Assembly: GCF_000496835.1 (NCBI RefSeq)
Contig: NZ_KI543236.1
Span: 1,303,296 to 1,367,295, forward strand
Length of the DNA: 64,000 nucleotides
Direction of reading: 5' to 3'
Source: Thalassobacillus devorans MSP14
GTDB taxonomy: Bacteria; Bacillota; Bacilli; Bacillales; Halobacillaceae
Shown: in pieces, positions 16,660 through 26,325 of the stretch
Layout: the number at the start of each line of letters is the position of its first letter
How positions within the stretch are numbered: the first letter of the stretch is position 1
The notes under the pieces: generated by a model
Databases searched by the model: none
Told to the model about the DNA's origin: nothing
The model's input: the letters and a program-made list of their open reading frames with translations, nothing else
Position numbers and translations under genes: made by a program

Positions 16660-16791
16660 ATGGGACGCGGAAAAGGATTCAAGGCAAAGAAACAAAACCA
16701 CGAACATGAAAAACCAAAAACAGCAAAACGGTTCGCAGAGTCCGGGGACCAGGTTAGAAAGATCCCGGAAGGCACTTCCATGAAGGAATAA
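16660..16791 (+). CDS. Small basic hydrophilic protein, 43 residues
   Basis: A 43-residue lysine-rich protein starting MGRGKGFKAKKQNHEHEKPK. A strong AAGGAGGGTGA sits at ideal spacing before the ATG, and a terminator follows the stop, so the frame is very likely a real gene. Composition (Lys, Gln, Asn, His, few hydrophobics) recalls small acid-soluble or other spore-associated proteins, but I cannot assign a family. It lies between the exporter and convergent yppE. Confidence 0.7.
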   Translation: MGRGKGFKAKKQNHEHEKPKTAKRFAESGDQVRKIPEGTSMKE

Positions 16792-16793
16792 CA

Positions 16794-16819
16794 AAAGGGA
16801 CCACTCATCGGTCCCTTTT
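16794..16819. terminator. Bidirectional terminator
   Basis: AAAAGGGACC and GGTCCCTTTT arms with a 6-7-base loop serve the 43-residue gene on the plus strand and yppE on the minus strand; the hairpin overlaps the end of yppE. Confidence 0.8.
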
Positions 16820-17176
16820 AATATTTCTCCAATCATTCATGAGCATATCCATGACATAATGGACGGAATGGTTGAGCTCCTGATAACGCTTCTTTTTCAC
16901 ATCGATATAATAACTATGCAAAATCAATAATTCCACATTTTCATGAGTGGACTTCACCTGGTTCGGGTGGACATTGACTTGTTTGTCTTTCACAAATTCC
17001 TCTGCTGTCTCAAGCCATTTGTCATTTAACTGGAACATAGGTGCTGTTTCGGTTTTGACTTTTTGAAAAAATTCATGATCATTTCGATCAGCTGGTCCTT
17101 CCTGGGCCTCATATCTGGTTCGCAACTTTTCAACCATGTCTTTAATTTGAATTGTCAATTCATTCAGATCGGTCAT
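16805..17176 (-). CDS. yppE: YppE-family protein (DUF1798)
   Basis: A 123-residue all-helical cytoplasmic protein, the same length as B. subtilis YppE. Recognisable segments are WLETAEEFVKDK and ENVELLILHSYYIDVKKKRY. YppE has a four-helix-bundle structure but no known function. Position upstream of the yppC-recU-ponA block matches B. subtilis. The start ATG has AAGGGG about eight bases upstream. yppF and yppG are not seen beside it. Confidence 0.85.
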   Translation of the reverse strand: MTDLNELTIQIKDMVEKLRTRYEAQEGPADRNDHEFFQKVKTETAPMFQLNDKWLETAEEFVKDKQVNVHPNQVKSTHENVELLILHSYYIDVKKKRYQELNHSVHYVMDMLMNDWRNIKRDR

Positions 17177-17237
17177 TCTATTTCACCCCTTCCCCTCTAG
17201 CCTATCACGCATGGGGAAAACGGTACATCCAGAGTAA

Positions 17238-17522
17238 TCAAATCAATCTTGTCTTTCTCCCGGCCATAGAAAATGACTTTTCCATGTGCAGATCTTTTTG
17301 GTTGCGTTTGAGGTCTTTTATTTCTGCACGCATTGTCAGGATTTCTTCCTGCAAACGATCGATTTCTTTTCGATGGGCGACCGCCATCGTGAATACTACC
17401 TCATCCGCTTTTAAGGAAATCTTTTGTTCCAAACGCTGCATGTCATCCATCATATCAATGATGGATTGTTCGAACTGCCTACGGGATACACCTTGCTGTC
17501 GTGCTTTTGCAGATACTCCCAT
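17238..17522 (-). CDS. Coiled-coil protein of unknown function
   Basis: A 94-residue cytoplasmic protein beginning MGVSAKARQQGVSRRQF. Residues from about 20 to 80 have heptads with many Glu, Lys, Leu and Met, consistent with a long coiled coil, and the tail is basic. I chose the ATG at 17522, with AGGAGG seven bases upstream; a TTG two codons earlier is less likely. It occupies the place of yppD in B. subtilis, between yppE and yppC, but I cannot confirm homology. Confidence 0.6.
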   Translation of the reverse strand: MGVSAKARQQGVSRRQFEQSIIDMMDDMQRLEQKISLKADEVVFTMAVAHRKEIDRLQEEILTMRAEIKDLKRNQKDLHMEKSFSMAGRKTRLI

Positions 17523-17684
17523 GCACAAACCTCCTCTTATGCTTTGTTACTATAATGAATTCTAGCTTCTCCCCTCGCCTCCTTCATAGCTGACAAAACT
17601 AGAACTTATCTTACAAAAACAGCTATCGTCAACATCATAAAAATTGCATTTCGACAAAGAATAGGGATAAGGAGGGATACATCA

Positions 17685-17798
17685 ATGAGTAAAAGAGACC
17701 AAAAACGCACCGAAGCCCAAAATAAGAAAAACAGTAAGAACAACCACAGTAACACAGGCAACCCTAAATTAGACGGAAAAAACCATCCTGCTACATGA
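17685..17798 (+). CDS. Small Lys/Asn-rich protein, 37 residues, possibly a spore protein
   Basis: A 37-residue frame starting MSKRDQKRTEAQNKKNSKNN and ending KLDGKNHPAT. AAGGAGGGA at good spacing before the ATG argues that it is translated. Composition (Lys, Asn, no hydrophobic core) fits minor small acid-soluble spore proteins, yet no family is certain. It is transcribed alone between two minus-strand genes. Confidence 0.65.
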   Translation: MSKRDQKRTEAQNKKNSKNNHSNTGNPKLDGKNHPAT

Positions 17799-17840
17799 AC
17801 CAGCAGTCACACAAACGGGGCTGGCGCTTTATAGCTGGCC

Positions 17841-18797
17841 TCACCTTTGAGTTAAAGATATTAGCTCACTCATCTTCAGCAAAATTTTCTTTTTTACATA
17901 ATACCTTTTTGGAGCACTTTCGGGAAAAGGAACTTTAGCCTCCCACCACTTTTGCTTCAACCCCCTTAAGCGATGCCAATCCTCCCGAATATTGTCTTGA
18001 TGCTGGATGATTGGATAAACTTGCTTCAAAGGAGGGGCAGGAATTTCAGGAAGAGTCAGGAACTGCTCATACTCTTCCCTGCTTCCCACAGGTTCCACGG
18101 TATGAATAAATTCAAGAAATGTTGGTAACAGTCGGGGATCAAAAAGAAGATCAGTTAACGTATTTCCAATCGCAATCCGCTGATCGATATGTGTGAACTT
18201 ATAAATGGGAAGTCCATATAATTCACCACTTTTCATTGGAAAGATGACCACATTCAAACGTAAAAAAGATTCAAGCAAATATGGTACGCGATGAAAAATC
18301 CGGCTATGAAAGTACGGCTGCTGGATAACGGGATTTTCAATGACATTTTGTTCATTGATGATCAGGGCTTTGACAAGACGATCCACATTTGCCGTTTCCC
18401 AGAAACGCAGCCATTCTTTGATCATGAAACGTGACACATGAAAATCATTTAAGCATTCGAATAAAGGCTTCCCCTTCTCCTTCGATAGCTGGTAAATGAG
18501 GAGCTGCGGAAAAGCGTCTGAAAAAATCAGCCAGTTCGCCCGTTCATAGGTGGAAAATAATTGCTGTCGCTGCTTTTCGTTCAGCATGTTTTTTATGGGG
18601 GGGATGACCAGATCTGTCATATTCCACCCTGCATTTCTGGATACTATACTTGCCAGCAGTGCCCAGCGAATTTCCGGGTTTTTTAAATAATAGTTTTGAT
18701 ATGCAAGCGTTCGGGTAATGTTATCCGAGTTATGGACAGTTGTTTTATACTTAACCTGCTGGATTATCTCGCCAAGAAGCCGGGATGTCACGTTCAT
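17841..18797 (-). CDS. yppC: YppC-family protein (DUF2515)
   Basis: A 318-residue protein without a clear signal or membrane helix. Features shared with YppC include the NPEIRWALLASIVSRNAGWNMTDL region and late FTHIDQRIAIGNTLTDLLF. Function is unknown. As in B. subtilis it is divergent from recU-ponA. The start has AAGGAGG upstream. The length is close to the B. subtilis protein. Confidence 0.8.
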   Translation of the reverse strand: MNVTSRLLGEIIQQVKYKTTVHNSDNITRTLAYQNYYLKNPEIRWALLASIVSRNAGWNMTDLVIPPIKNMLNEKQRQQLFSTYERANWLIFSDAFPQLLIYQLSKEKGKPLFECLNDFHVSRFMIKEWLRFWETANVDRLVKALIINEQNVIENPVIQQPYFHSRIFHRVPYLLESFLRLNVVIFPMKSGELYGLPIYKFTHIDQRIAIGNTLTDLLFDPRLLPTFLEFIHTVEPVGSREEYEQFLTLPEIPAPPLKQVYPIIQHQDNIREDWHRLRGLKQKWWEAKVPFPESAPKRYYVKKKILLKMSELISLTQR

Positions 18798-18917
18798 TAC
18801 CTCCTTATTGATTTATTATGTATCATCGTCACCGTTATAATTATCAATGCCAAAATATTTTAGTTCTCATTTTTAAGAGAAATTTGGTATGATACTCTCA
18901 TGGTGGGAGGTATGAAG

Positions 18918-19505
18918 ATGAATTATCCGAATGGGAAACGGAGCGCAGTCTCTAAAACGGACAAAGCTCCGAAGAAGCCGGATTTCAGCAACAGGGGAAT
19001 GACGCTTGAGGAGGATATCAATGTAACCAATGAATATTATTTAGCATCAAATACTGCGGTGATCCATAAAAAACCCACCCCAGTCCAAATTGTGCGTGTG
19101 GATTACCCTAAACGCAGTGCTGCTGTCATCAAAGAAGGTTATTTTAAACAGGCATCTACTACTGATTATAATGGGATCTATCGAGGCAATTATATTGATT
19201 TTGAAGCTAAGGAAACGAGGAATAAAACATCCTTTCCATTAAGCAATATCCACCAGCACCAAATTGATCATATGAAAGCAGTACATGACCACGGCGGTAT
19301 ATGTTTTATGATCATTCGTTTCACGCCGCATCAGGAAACATTTTTTTTATCCGCTGTGAAACTTTTTTATTGGTGGGACGAACAATATAACGGAGGGCGA
19401 AAATCCATTCCTTATTCTTATATTCAGCGGAATGGAAAACTTATACCCTTTACGTACCAGGCCCGTGTAGATTACATTCAAGTCCTTGATAAGCTTTTTT
19501 TCTAG
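18918..19505 (+). CDS. recU: Holliday junction resolvase RecU
   Basis: A 195-residue nuclease that resolves recombination intermediates and modulates RecA. Its catalytic acidic cluster is visible: [18 protein letters not shown], where Asp and Glu coordinate magnesium, with the stalk region after [11 protein letters not shown]. The protein matches B. subtilis RecU over its length. I chose the ATG at 18918, eight bases after GGAGG; two upstream in-frame ATGs lie within or before the ribosome-binding site. It is 18 bases ahead of ponA, forming the conserved recU-ponA operon that links recombination and wall synthesis. Confidence 0.95.
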   Translation: MNYPNGKRSAVSKTDKAPKKPDFSNRGMTLEEDINVTNEYYLASNTAVIHKKPTPVQIVRVDYPKRSAAVIKEGYFKQASTTDYNGIYRGNYIDFEAKETRNKTSFPLSNIHQHQIDHMKAVHDHGGICFMIIRFTPHQETFFLSAVKLFYWWDEQYNGGRKSIPYSYIQRNGKLIPFTYQARVDYIQVLDKLFF

Positions 19506-19523
19506 AAATGGAGGAAATGAGTT

Positions 19524-22232
19524 ATGGCAAATGATAGCCAGTCTCGAACAGCAAGAAGAAATAAAAAAGTCACGAAAAAAATCAATTTTAAAAAGGTGCT
19601 CATGGCACTGCTCATTTTAGGAATCTTCCTTATGATTGGTGTAGGGAGTTTATTTGCCTACTATGTTTCAGGTGCTCCTGAGCTTGATAAATCGCAATTA
19701 TCTGATCCAGTCCCTTCAAGGGTTTATGATATGAACGGAGAGCTATTCGCAGAGTTAGGCAATGAAAACAGAACGAAAATCAGTTACGGTGACCTGCCTG
19801 ATGTTTTGATTGACTCAGTAATAGCTACGGAGGATGCACGCTTTTTTGAACATTCAGGTATTGATTTCAGACGTATCGTAGCTGCTGTGTGGAGCAATAT
19901 CACCAATGGTTTTGGATCCCAGGGGGCAAGTACCATCACCCAGCAGGTCGTTAAACGCTCCTTCTTAAGCCCGGACAAGACGCTTGAACGTAAAGTACAG
20001 GAACAATGGCTGGCGATCAAGCTGGAACAAAAATATTCAAAAAAAGAAATTTTTGAAATGTATATGAACAAAATTTATTATGATGCTGGTGCCTATGGTG
20101 TCGCTGAAGCTGCAGAAACCTATTACGGAATTACCGATTTGAGTAAATTGACATTGCCTCAGGCTGCATTGCTTGCCGGCATCCCACAGCGCCCGGCTGC
20201 ATATAATCCGATAGACCACCCGGAAAACGCTAAAGAGCGGAGAGACATTGTGTTAGATTTGATGGTCCAGCACGGAAAGATATCGGAAGAAGAAGCAAAA
20301 AAAGCAAAACAAGTAAAAATCGAAGACATGCTGAACCCGAAAAAAGATACAGCCAACAAATATCAGGCTTTCCTTGATCAGGTACAGCGAGAGGTCAAGG
20401 CAAAACTTGATGGAGCCGATATCTACAAAGACGGCTTGAAGATTTATACAACGGTTGACCCGAAAGTTCAGGAAAAAATGGAAGAACTATTAGGTGAAAA
20501 CAGCCCCCTTCCTTTCCCGGATGAAGAGTTGCAGACTGCTTCGACTGTGGTAGATACGCAAACCGGTGAAATACGTGCAATCGGTGGAAGCAGGGCAAAA
20601 GAAGGCTCCAGCAGTGGGTATAATTTCGCGATACAAGGTGGCAGACAAGCCGGTTCTACATTCAAACCAATCATGGCTTATGGACCCGCGATTGAAAACT
20701 TTAAGTGGTCCACATACCATCAGTATAACGATGACGGACCGGTGGAATTCAAAAACGGGGATGTAATCGAAAACTATAAGGAAAAGTATTATGGCTGGGT
20801 CTCCATGCGTGAAGCTCTTTATCGTTCTTTAAACAATCCAGCAGTAAAAACATTCCAGGAAGTAGGTCCAGACAAAGTTATTCCATTTGCTGAAGGCCTT
20901 GGAATCGAGATCGACAAAAATAAGTTCTACCCATCTGATGCTATCGGTGGCGGAAACACAACTGCTACACCGAAAGAGTTAGCAGGTGCTTATGCTGCTT
21001 TTGGTAACGAAGGCGTTTATAATGAGCCATATGCTGTGACTAAAGTAGAACTTCCGAACGGAGAAGAATTTGACTTGAAGCCGGAACCAAAAGCTGCAAT
21101 GAGCAAATACACTGCTTATATGATTACAGACATGCTGAAAAGCGTTATGACAAATCCTAGCGGTACAGGACGTGAAGCCAACATTCCTGGTTTGCCGGTT
21201 GCAGGTAAAACAGGTACGACCAACTTTGGAGACGATGTCACACCGGATGCCTGGTTTAACGGATATACCACCAATTACACGATATCGACCTGGACTGGTT
21301 ATGGAGATACGAACGATAGGCATATTCCAGAAACAGCTCAGGATATTCCTAAACAATTGTTCGAATCACTGATGACTACCATCTCCGAAGGAAAAGAGAC
21401 GCAAGATTTCGTTAAACCGGATACGGTAAAATCGGTGGAAGTGGAAAAAGGTTCTCATCCAGCGAAATTGCCTAGTAAGTATACTCCAGCTTCTCAAATT
21501 GTCACGGAACTATTTGTTGTTGATAACTTACCGACGGAGACATCACAACAGTATGACAAGCTGGACCCTGTGTCAGGGTTATCCGCGGAATATAATGCAG
21601 ATAAACACGTGATCGATCTATCCTGGGACCATCCAGATGATGATGTCCAATTTGAGGTCTATGTTTCGGTTGACGGTTCCGATAACAGACAAATTACAAC
21701 CATGAAAGAAAAGTCATTGGAAGTCACCCAGATAAATCGAGGTTCAACATATGAATTCAGCATAGTAGCGGTCAATGATGATAGTAAGAGTGACCCGCAG
21801 TCAGCTTCAGTAACAGTCCCTGGCGGCGATGGTTCTGAAGAGAATTCAGAAGAAGGATCTCAAGAGAATCAGGATAAAAAAGATAAAGAGAAAGATAAGA
21901 AAGATAAAAACAAAGACAAAGGAAACGGCCAGGGAAATGACGATACTGGTGACGATTCTAGTTCCGGAGACAGCACAGAAGATGGTACCGGCTCCGAAGG
22001 TGGAACTGAAGACGGTTCCGGTACCGGTGATGGAACAGAAGGTGGTTCCGGTAGCGGCTCTGGTGACGGAACTGAAGACGGTTCAGGCAATGACTCTGGA
22101 GATAGTACTGAAGATGGTTCTGGTAATGACTCTGGAGGTAGTACTGAAGGTGGTTCCGGTGGCAGTTCAGGAGACAACACGGACGGTAGTTCCGGGGGCG
22201 ACACTTCTGAAAACAGCTCGGAAGAAAACTAA
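19524..22232 (+). CDS. ponA: Class A penicillin-binding protein 1A/1B (PonA)
   Basis: A 902-residue bifunctional wall synthase. A basic cytoplasmic N-terminus and one membrane helix (about 25-48) precede a glycosyltransferase GT51 domain with Glu103 in ATEDARFFEH and the GASTITQQ motif. The transpeptidase has Ser378 in STFK, SLN at 435-437 and KTG at 562-564. A fibronectin type III-like domain (about 685-770) is followed by a roughly 130-residue disordered tail: first a Lys/Asp/Glu run, then Gly/Ser/Asp/Glu/Thr repeats. It polymerises and crosslinks peptidoglycan and is a GpsB client. The start has GGAGGAAA. It follows recU. Confidence 0.96.
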   Translation: MANDSQSRTARRNKKVTKKINFKKVLMALLILGIFLMIGVGSLFAYYVSGAPELDKSQLSDPVPSRVYDMNGELFAELGNENRTKISYGDLPDVLIDSVIATEDARFFEHSGIDFRRIVAAVWSNITNGFGSQGASTITQQVVKRSFLSPDKTLERKVQEQWLAIKLEQKYSKKEIFEMYMNKIYYDAGAYGVAEAAETYYGITDLSKLTLPQAALLAGIPQRPAAYNPIDHPENAKERRDIVLDLMVQHGKISEEEAKKAKQVKIEDMLNPKKDTANKYQAFLDQVQREVKAKLDGADIYKDGLKIYTTVDPKVQEKMEELLGENSPLPFPDEELQTASTVVDTQTGEIRAIGGSRAKEGSSSGYNFAIQGGRQAGSTFKPIMAYGPAIENFKWSTYHQYNDDGPVEFKNGDVIENYKEKYYGWVSMREALYRSLNNPAVKTFQEVGPDKVIPFAEGLGIEIDKNKFYPSDAIGGGNTTATPKELAGAYAAFGNEGVYNEPYAVTKVELPNGEEFDLKPEPKAAMSKYTAYMITDMLKSVMTNPSGTGREANIPGLPVAGKTGTTNFGDDVTPDAWFNGYTTNYTISTWTGYGDTNDRHIPETAQDIPKQLFESLMTTISEGKETQDFVKPDTVKSVEVEKGSHPAKLPSKYTPASQIVTELFVVDNLPTETSQQYDKLDPVSGLSAEYNADKHVIDLSWDHPDDDVQFEVYVSVDGSDNRQITTMKEKSLEVTQINRGSTYEFSIVAVNDDSKSDPQSASVTVPGGDGSEENSEEGSQENQDKKDKEKDKKDKNKDKGNGQGNDDTGDDSSSGDSTEDGTGSEGGTEDGSGTGDGTEGGSGSGSGDGTEDGSGNDSGDSTEDGSGNDSGGSTEGGSGGSSGDNTDGSSGGDTSENSSEEN

Positions 22233-22280
22233 AAGGGAAACCTTACTGTAAGTGAATATAATAAACATTAAATTACCACC

Positions 22281-22320
22281 AAAAGCCGGTAGACGGATAC
22301 TCCATCTACCGGCTTCTTTT
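22281..22320. terminator. Bidirectional terminator between ponA and nth
   Basis: AAGCCGGTAGA and TCTACCGGCTT arms with a T-rich run after the right arm. It ends ponA and abuts the nth stop on the other strand. Confidence 0.85.
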
Positions 22321-22321
22321 A

Positions 22322-22987
22322 TTACGGATTTATGGTATTATTCTTTTTCTTCATTCGCTTCTGTCCTTCTCTGCATATTTCCAGCAGCTTGCATTGCTCA
22401 CAATTCGGACGTTGGGCTTTACAGTGATAACGCCCGAAAAAAATCATACGATGGTGTGTTTCACTCCATTTTTCCTTAGGTATTTTCCGCATAAGTGTTT
22501 TCTCTACTTCTAATACAGAGTCTTTCCATCTACAGATAGCTAATCGTTTCGAAACACGTTCAACATGGGTATCAACAGCGATGGCAGGTTCATCAAAGGC
22601 TACAGAAGCCACCACATTAGCTGTCTTTCTGCCTACACCCGCCAGACTCTCAAGCTCTTCTTTCGTCCGCGGTACTTCTCCGCCAAACTTATCCAGCAGA
22701 GTTTCTGACAGTTTACGAATATTTTTAGCCTTATTCCTGTACAAACCTATGGAGCGAATGTCTTGTTCTAATTCTTCGATAGGAACTGCGAGATAATCTT
22801 CAGGTGTACGGTATTTTTGGAAAAGGTCCTTAGTCACTTTGTTGACTAACGCATCCGTGCACTGAGCAGAGAGTACCACAGCAATTAATAAGTCAAATGG
22901 ATTCGAATGATTCAATTCACATTCTGCGTGTGGAAACATTTCTTCAAATACTTCCAGACAGTATTCGATTTGTTTTCTATTAAGCAC
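22322..22987 (-). CDS. nth: Endonuclease III (DNA glycosylase/AP lyase)
   Basis: A 221-residue base-excision repair enzyme for oxidised pyrimidines. It has the helix-hairpin-helix (LAGVGRKTANVV) with the catalytic Lys, the catalytic Asp in AVDTHVERV, and a C-terminal 4Fe-4S cluster with C-x6-C-x2-C-x5-C spacing (CKAQRPNCEQCKLLEIC). I chose GTG at 22987, giving a start VLNRKQIEYCLE that aligns with B. subtilis Nth; a longer frame to 23023 would overlap dnaD. The dnaD-nth pair matches B. subtilis. Confidence 0.94.
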   Translation of the reverse strand: MLNRKQIEYCLEVFEEMFPHAECELNHSNPFDLLIAVVLSAQCTDALVNKVTKDLFQKYRTPEDYLAVPIEELEQDIRSIGLYRNKAKNIRKLSETLLDKFGGEVPRTKEELESLAGVGRKTANVVASVAFDEPAIAVDTHVERVSKRLAICRWKDSVLEVEKTLMRKIPKEKWSETHHRMIFFGRYHCKAQRPNCEQCKLLEICREGQKRMKKKNNTINP

Positions 22988-23004
22988 CTGTCCATCTCTC
23001 CCCC

Positions 23005-23697
23005 CTATTCTTCCTCCAGCCAATTATAGTATAAAGATATATCCTTATTGGAGCGTGGAGTTACTGGCTGATCAGCATGCTGTTGACCTCTGAATTGTTT
23101 CCCAGCCTGTCTAGCCTGGTCTACACTCTTAATCCCTTTCTTACTCCACTCCCTAAGGATGCGGTCGATATACTTGAAATTCAATTTCCCCATCAAGACG
23201 GCTTCTCTGAGAGCGGCTTTGATTAGTGCCGGCTGCTGTCCATCTTGATCCAGCCAAATATTGATGGTTTCAATTTCGAAAGGAGATAATAAACGGCCGA
23301 ATTCCTGTTCAAATAATACAAATAAATTCTCATGTGCTTCTTTATTAGATTCAGGCGCAACTTCTTTTTCGACAGTATACAGTTTTTCCCACAACGGCTC
23401 AAAAGAATAATATTCATTCAGAATACCGTCTTCATTTCTTTTTTGTTCAATCACCAGTATCTTTTTCTTGATCATATTACGGAGCAGGCGTGAACAATCC
23501 TGTTCTGTTCCAGCAGTAAATTGAGCAATCTCTTCTGGAGTAGGAAATGGGTTTCCCTCATAGTAGAAGCGTTGAACCTGAAGCAAAACTAATAATTCTG
23601 ATTCCGACAATCCTAACGTCTGGTAATTCTTTAATAAGCGTTTGGATATAACCATCTGATCGTTCAATATATCCTGATATTGCTGATAATTACTCAT
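23005..23697 (-). CDS. dnaD: DNA replication initiation protein DnaD
   Basis: A 230-residue primosomal protein. A winged-helix N-terminal domain (GLSESELLVLLQVQRF; TPEEIAQFTAGTEQDCSRLL) is joined to the DnaD/DnaB C-terminal domain (FEQEFGRLLSPFEIETINIW; LNFKYIDRILREW). It remodels DNA and helps load the replicative helicase. Length matches B. subtilis DnaD. The start ATG has GGTGTG upstream. It lies in the asnS-dnaD-nth order known from B. subtilis. Confidence 0.93.
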   Translation of the reverse strand: MSNYQQYQDILNDQMVISKRLLKNYQTLGLSESELLVLLQVQRFYYEGNPFPTPEEIAQFTAGTEQDCSRLLRNMIKKKILVIEQKRNEDGILNEYYSFEPLWEKLYTVEKEVAPESNKEAHENLFVLFEQEFGRLLSPFEIETINIWLDQDGQQPALIKAALREAVLMGKLNFKYIDRILREWSKKGIKSVDQARQAGKQFRGQQHADQPVTPRSNKDISLYYNWLEEE

Positions 23698-23755
23698 GAT
23701 TTCACACCTTAATGTATAAATACTGGCTGTCTTTTTTCCATCCGCTTTTCATAAC

Positions 23756-23790
23756 ACAGACCATGCCCGTCAAAAGAAGCATGGTCTATG
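23756..23790 (-). terminator. Hairpin between asnS and dnaD
   Basis: AGACCATGC and GCATGGTCT form a perfect 9-bp stem with a loop of about 12 bases. Neither side has a T tract, so it may be a weak terminator, a processing site or a stabiliser within the asnS-dnaD transcript. Confidence 0.4.
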
Positions 23791-23816
23791 AAAAACTTTA
23801 TGGAGGCATCGATTCA

Positions 23817-25109
23817 TCATGGATATAAGCGATTCAACAAGCGTGGGAATGGAATAGTTTCCCTAACGTGCTCTACCCCTGCTATCCACGCTACCGTACG
23901 CTCTAACCCCAGTCCAAAACCAGAGTGAGGAACGCTGCCATACTGGCGCAGTTGCAGGTACCATTCATAAGCAGGTCCCGTCAATCCATGTTCTTTATAC
24001 CTTTGTTCCATCAATTCGATATCATCGATCCGTTGTGAACCGCCTATTATTTCTCCATACCCTTCAGGAGCAATCAAATCAGCACACAACACAACGTCCG
24101 GGCGTTTCGGGTCTGGCTTCATGTAAAATGCTTTGATTTCCGCAGGCCAATGAGTAATGAAAACGGGCTTGTCAAAACTTTCTGCAATTGCAGTTTCATG
24201 CGGAGCTCCAAAATCGTCACCCCATTCGACATCATCAAACCCTTTTTCTTTCACTAACTGGATAGCTTCATCATAGGTTATTCGCGGGAACGGAGCTTGT
24301 ATCTTTTCCAGTTGAGCAGTATCACGCTCCAGTACTTGCAGTTCAATGGTGCAATTTTTTAATACGGATTGAACCACATGAGAAACATATTGCTCCTGTA
24401 CCTGGAGACTATCTTCATGATCCATGAAAGCCATTTCCGGTTCTATCATCCAGAACTCAATCAGATGACGCCTTGTCTTTGACTTTTCCGCTCGGAATGT
24501 CGGACCGAAGCTGAATACTTTTCCCAGTGCCATCGCAGCTGCTTCCATGTATAGTTGTCCTGATTGGGACAGGTAAGCATCTTCATCAAAGTATTTCGTA
24601 TGGAATAATTCTGTCGTACCTTCTGCTGACGCTCCTGTCAAAATCGGAGGATCTATTTTGACATAGCCTTGCTCATTGAAAAATTCATAGGTCGCACGGA
24701 TAATTTCATTACGGACCTTCATTACAGCGTGCTGTTTTTTAGAACGTAACCACAAATGACGGTGGTCCATCAAAAATTCTGTTCCATGATTTTTAGGGGT
24801 GATCGGATAATCAACCGCTTCATGAATCAATTCAAAATCACTTACCTGCATTTCAAAACCAAGCGGAGAACGCGTGTCTTCCACAATGGTCCCTGTCACA
24901 TAAAGAGATGATTCCTGCGTCAGGCTTTTTGCTTCCTGGAATTTTTCTTCCCCAATTTCAGCCTTGACTGCCACTCCCTGCATAAAGCCCGTTCCATCTC
25001 TCAGCTGCAAAAAAGCTATTTTTCCGCTGGACCTTTTGTTAGCAAGCCAGGCCCCAATTGTCACCTCTTTGCCTACATGTTTGTGCACTTCTGCTATTGT
25101 CGTTTTCAC
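23817..25109 (-). CDS. asnS: Asparaginyl-tRNA synthetase
   Basis: A 430-residue class IIb synthetase that charges tRNA-Asn. The N-terminal OB-fold anticodon-binding domain ([23 protein letters not shown]) is followed by the catalytic domain with motif 2 ([20 protein letters not shown]) and motif 3 ([12 protein letters not shown]). Length matches B. subtilis AsnS. The start is GTG with GGAGGG upstream. It follows aspB by 17 bases, so there is no room for a T-box leader; expression is tied to the upstream operon. Confidence 0.96.
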   Translation of the reverse strand: MKTTIAEVHKHVGKEVTIGAWLANKRSSGKIAFLQLRDGTGFMQGVAVKAEIGEEKFQEAKSLTQESSLYVTGTIVEDTRSPLGFEMQVSDFELIHEAVDYPITPKNHGTEFLMDHRHLWLRSKKQHAVMKVRNEIIRATYEFFNEQGYVKIDPPILTGASAEGTTELFHTKYFDEDAYLSQSGQLYMEAAAMALGKVFSFGPTFRAEKSKTRRHLIEFWMIEPEMAFMDHEDSLQVQEQYVSHVVQSVLKNCTIELQVLERDTAQLEKIQAPFPRITYDEAIQLVKEKGFDDVEWGDDFGAPHETAIAESFDKPVFITHWPAEIKAFYMKPDPKRPDVVLCADLIAPEGYGEIIGGSQRIDDIELMEQRYKEHGLTGPAYEWYLQLRQYGSVPHSGFGLGLERTVAWIAGVEHVRETIPFPRLLNRLYP

Positions 25110-25126
25110 AATGTTCCCTCCACCTG

Positions 25127-26311
25127 CTATGAATTATTTTTTTCTACAAATCGTTTGATTCGTTTTGCTGCTTCTTCCAATTGATCTAAAGAAGTAGCAT
25201 ACGAAAGCCGTATATTTTCTGGTGCACCAAATCCTGATCCCGGTACTACCGCTACTTTCTCTTCTTCCAATAATGCTTCCACCCATGCATCTACCGTCTC
25301 AAAGCCATTCTGCTCGCTGGCTTTTTTGACATTGGGAAATAAATAGAAAGCTCCTTTGGGCTTTACGCACGATACACCAGGTATCTCAACAATCCAGTCA
25401 TATAGCTTTTCCAAGCGTTCAGCGAATGCCTGCTTCATTTTATTAACCTCATGTTCATCCGTGGTATAAGCGGCAAGTGCAGCGTACTGTGCAATCGAAG
25501 TCGGATTGGATGTAGAGTGGGATGCCATGCTTGTCATCGCCTTGATGATGTCTGGATCACCAGCTGCGTATCCGATTCTCCAGCCCGTCATGGAATGTGA
25601 TTTTGATACCCCATTTATAACGACGGTATGCTTGTACAATTCATCTGATAAGGAAGCAATCGACACATGCTCTTCTTCTGAATAAATCAGTTTTTCATAA
25701 ATTTCGTCAGAAACAATAAGCAGATTATGCTTCATGCAGACTTCTCCCAGTTTTTGCAATTCTTCTTTTGTGTACATCATACCTGTAGGATTACTTGGGG
25801 AATTAATAATTACAGCTTTGGTCTTTGATGATATAGCACTTTCTAATTGTTCTGGAGTGATTTTGAATCCATTCTCCTCTTTTGCTTCAGCAAACACCGG
25901 CTTACCTTCTGCCAGTTTTACTTGTTCCGGGTAACTTACCCAATACGGAGTCGGAACAATCACTTCATCACCAGGGTTCAGGATAACTTGAAATAAAGTA
26001 TATAAAGCGTGCTTTGCCCCTGTCGTTACGACAATTTGTGTATCTTTATAATTTAAGCCCTGATCTTTTGAGAATTTCTCAATAATGGCCTGCTTCAAAT
26101 CAAGGATACCTCCCGATGGAGTATACTTCGTCAATCCCTGTTTCATCGCATAAGAAGCTGCATCCAAAATATATTCTGGGGTGTTGAAATCAGGCTCTCC
26201 TGCACCTAAACCGATAACATCATGTCCATCTGCTTTCAATGCTTTCGCCTTTGCTGTTATTGCTAATGTACTGGATGGTGTCAAAGCTTGTACCCGGCTT
26301 GCTAGTTTCAT
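25127..26311 (-). CDS. aspB: Aspartate aminotransferase
   Basis: A 394-residue fold-type I PLP enzyme of subgroup Ib, converting oxaloacetate and glutamate to aspartate. Visible are [10 protein letters not shown] near the N-terminus, SNPTG-type [10 protein letters not shown], and the PLP-lysine motif [14 protein letters not shown] chose the ATG at 26311, after GGAGGAG, giving the B. subtilis-like start [13 protein letters not shown]. It precedes asnS, linking aspartate synthesis to asparaginyl-tRNA charging, and follows ypmB by a few bases. Confidence 0.93.
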   Translation of the reverse strand: MKLASRVQALTPSSTLAITAKAKALKADGHDVIGLGAGEPDFNTPEYILDAASYAMKQGLTKYTPSGGILDLKQAIIEKFSKDQGLNYKDTQIVVTTGAKHALYTLFQVILNPGDEVIVPTPYWVSYPEQVKLAEGKPVFAEAKEENGFKITPEQLESAISSKTKAVIINSPSNPTGMMYTKEELQKLGEVCMKHNLLIVSDEIYEKLIYSEEEHVSIASLSDELYKHTVVINGVSKSHSMTGWRIGYAAGDPDIIKAMTSMASHSTSNPTSIAQYAALAAYTTDEHEVNKMKQAFAERLEKLYDWIVEIPGVSCVKPKGAFYLFPNVKKASEQNGFETVDAWVEALLEEEKVAVVPGSGFGAPENIRLSYATSLDQLEEAAKRIKRFVEKNNS

Positions 26312-26325
26312 TTTCTCCACTCCTC

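Noticed and set aside
21950-22215. Possible CRISPR-like tandem repeats
   Set aside because: The repeats are in frame, encode Gly/Ser/Asp/Glu/Thr residues, and lack equal spacers.
21829-22251. 140-codon plus frame and 111-codon minus frame in the ponA tail
   Set aside because: Artefacts of the low-complexity repeats encoding the PonA tail.
25110-25126. A T-box leader before asnS
   Set aside because: Only 17 bases separate aspB and asnS, and no T-box sequence is visible upstream of ypmA.
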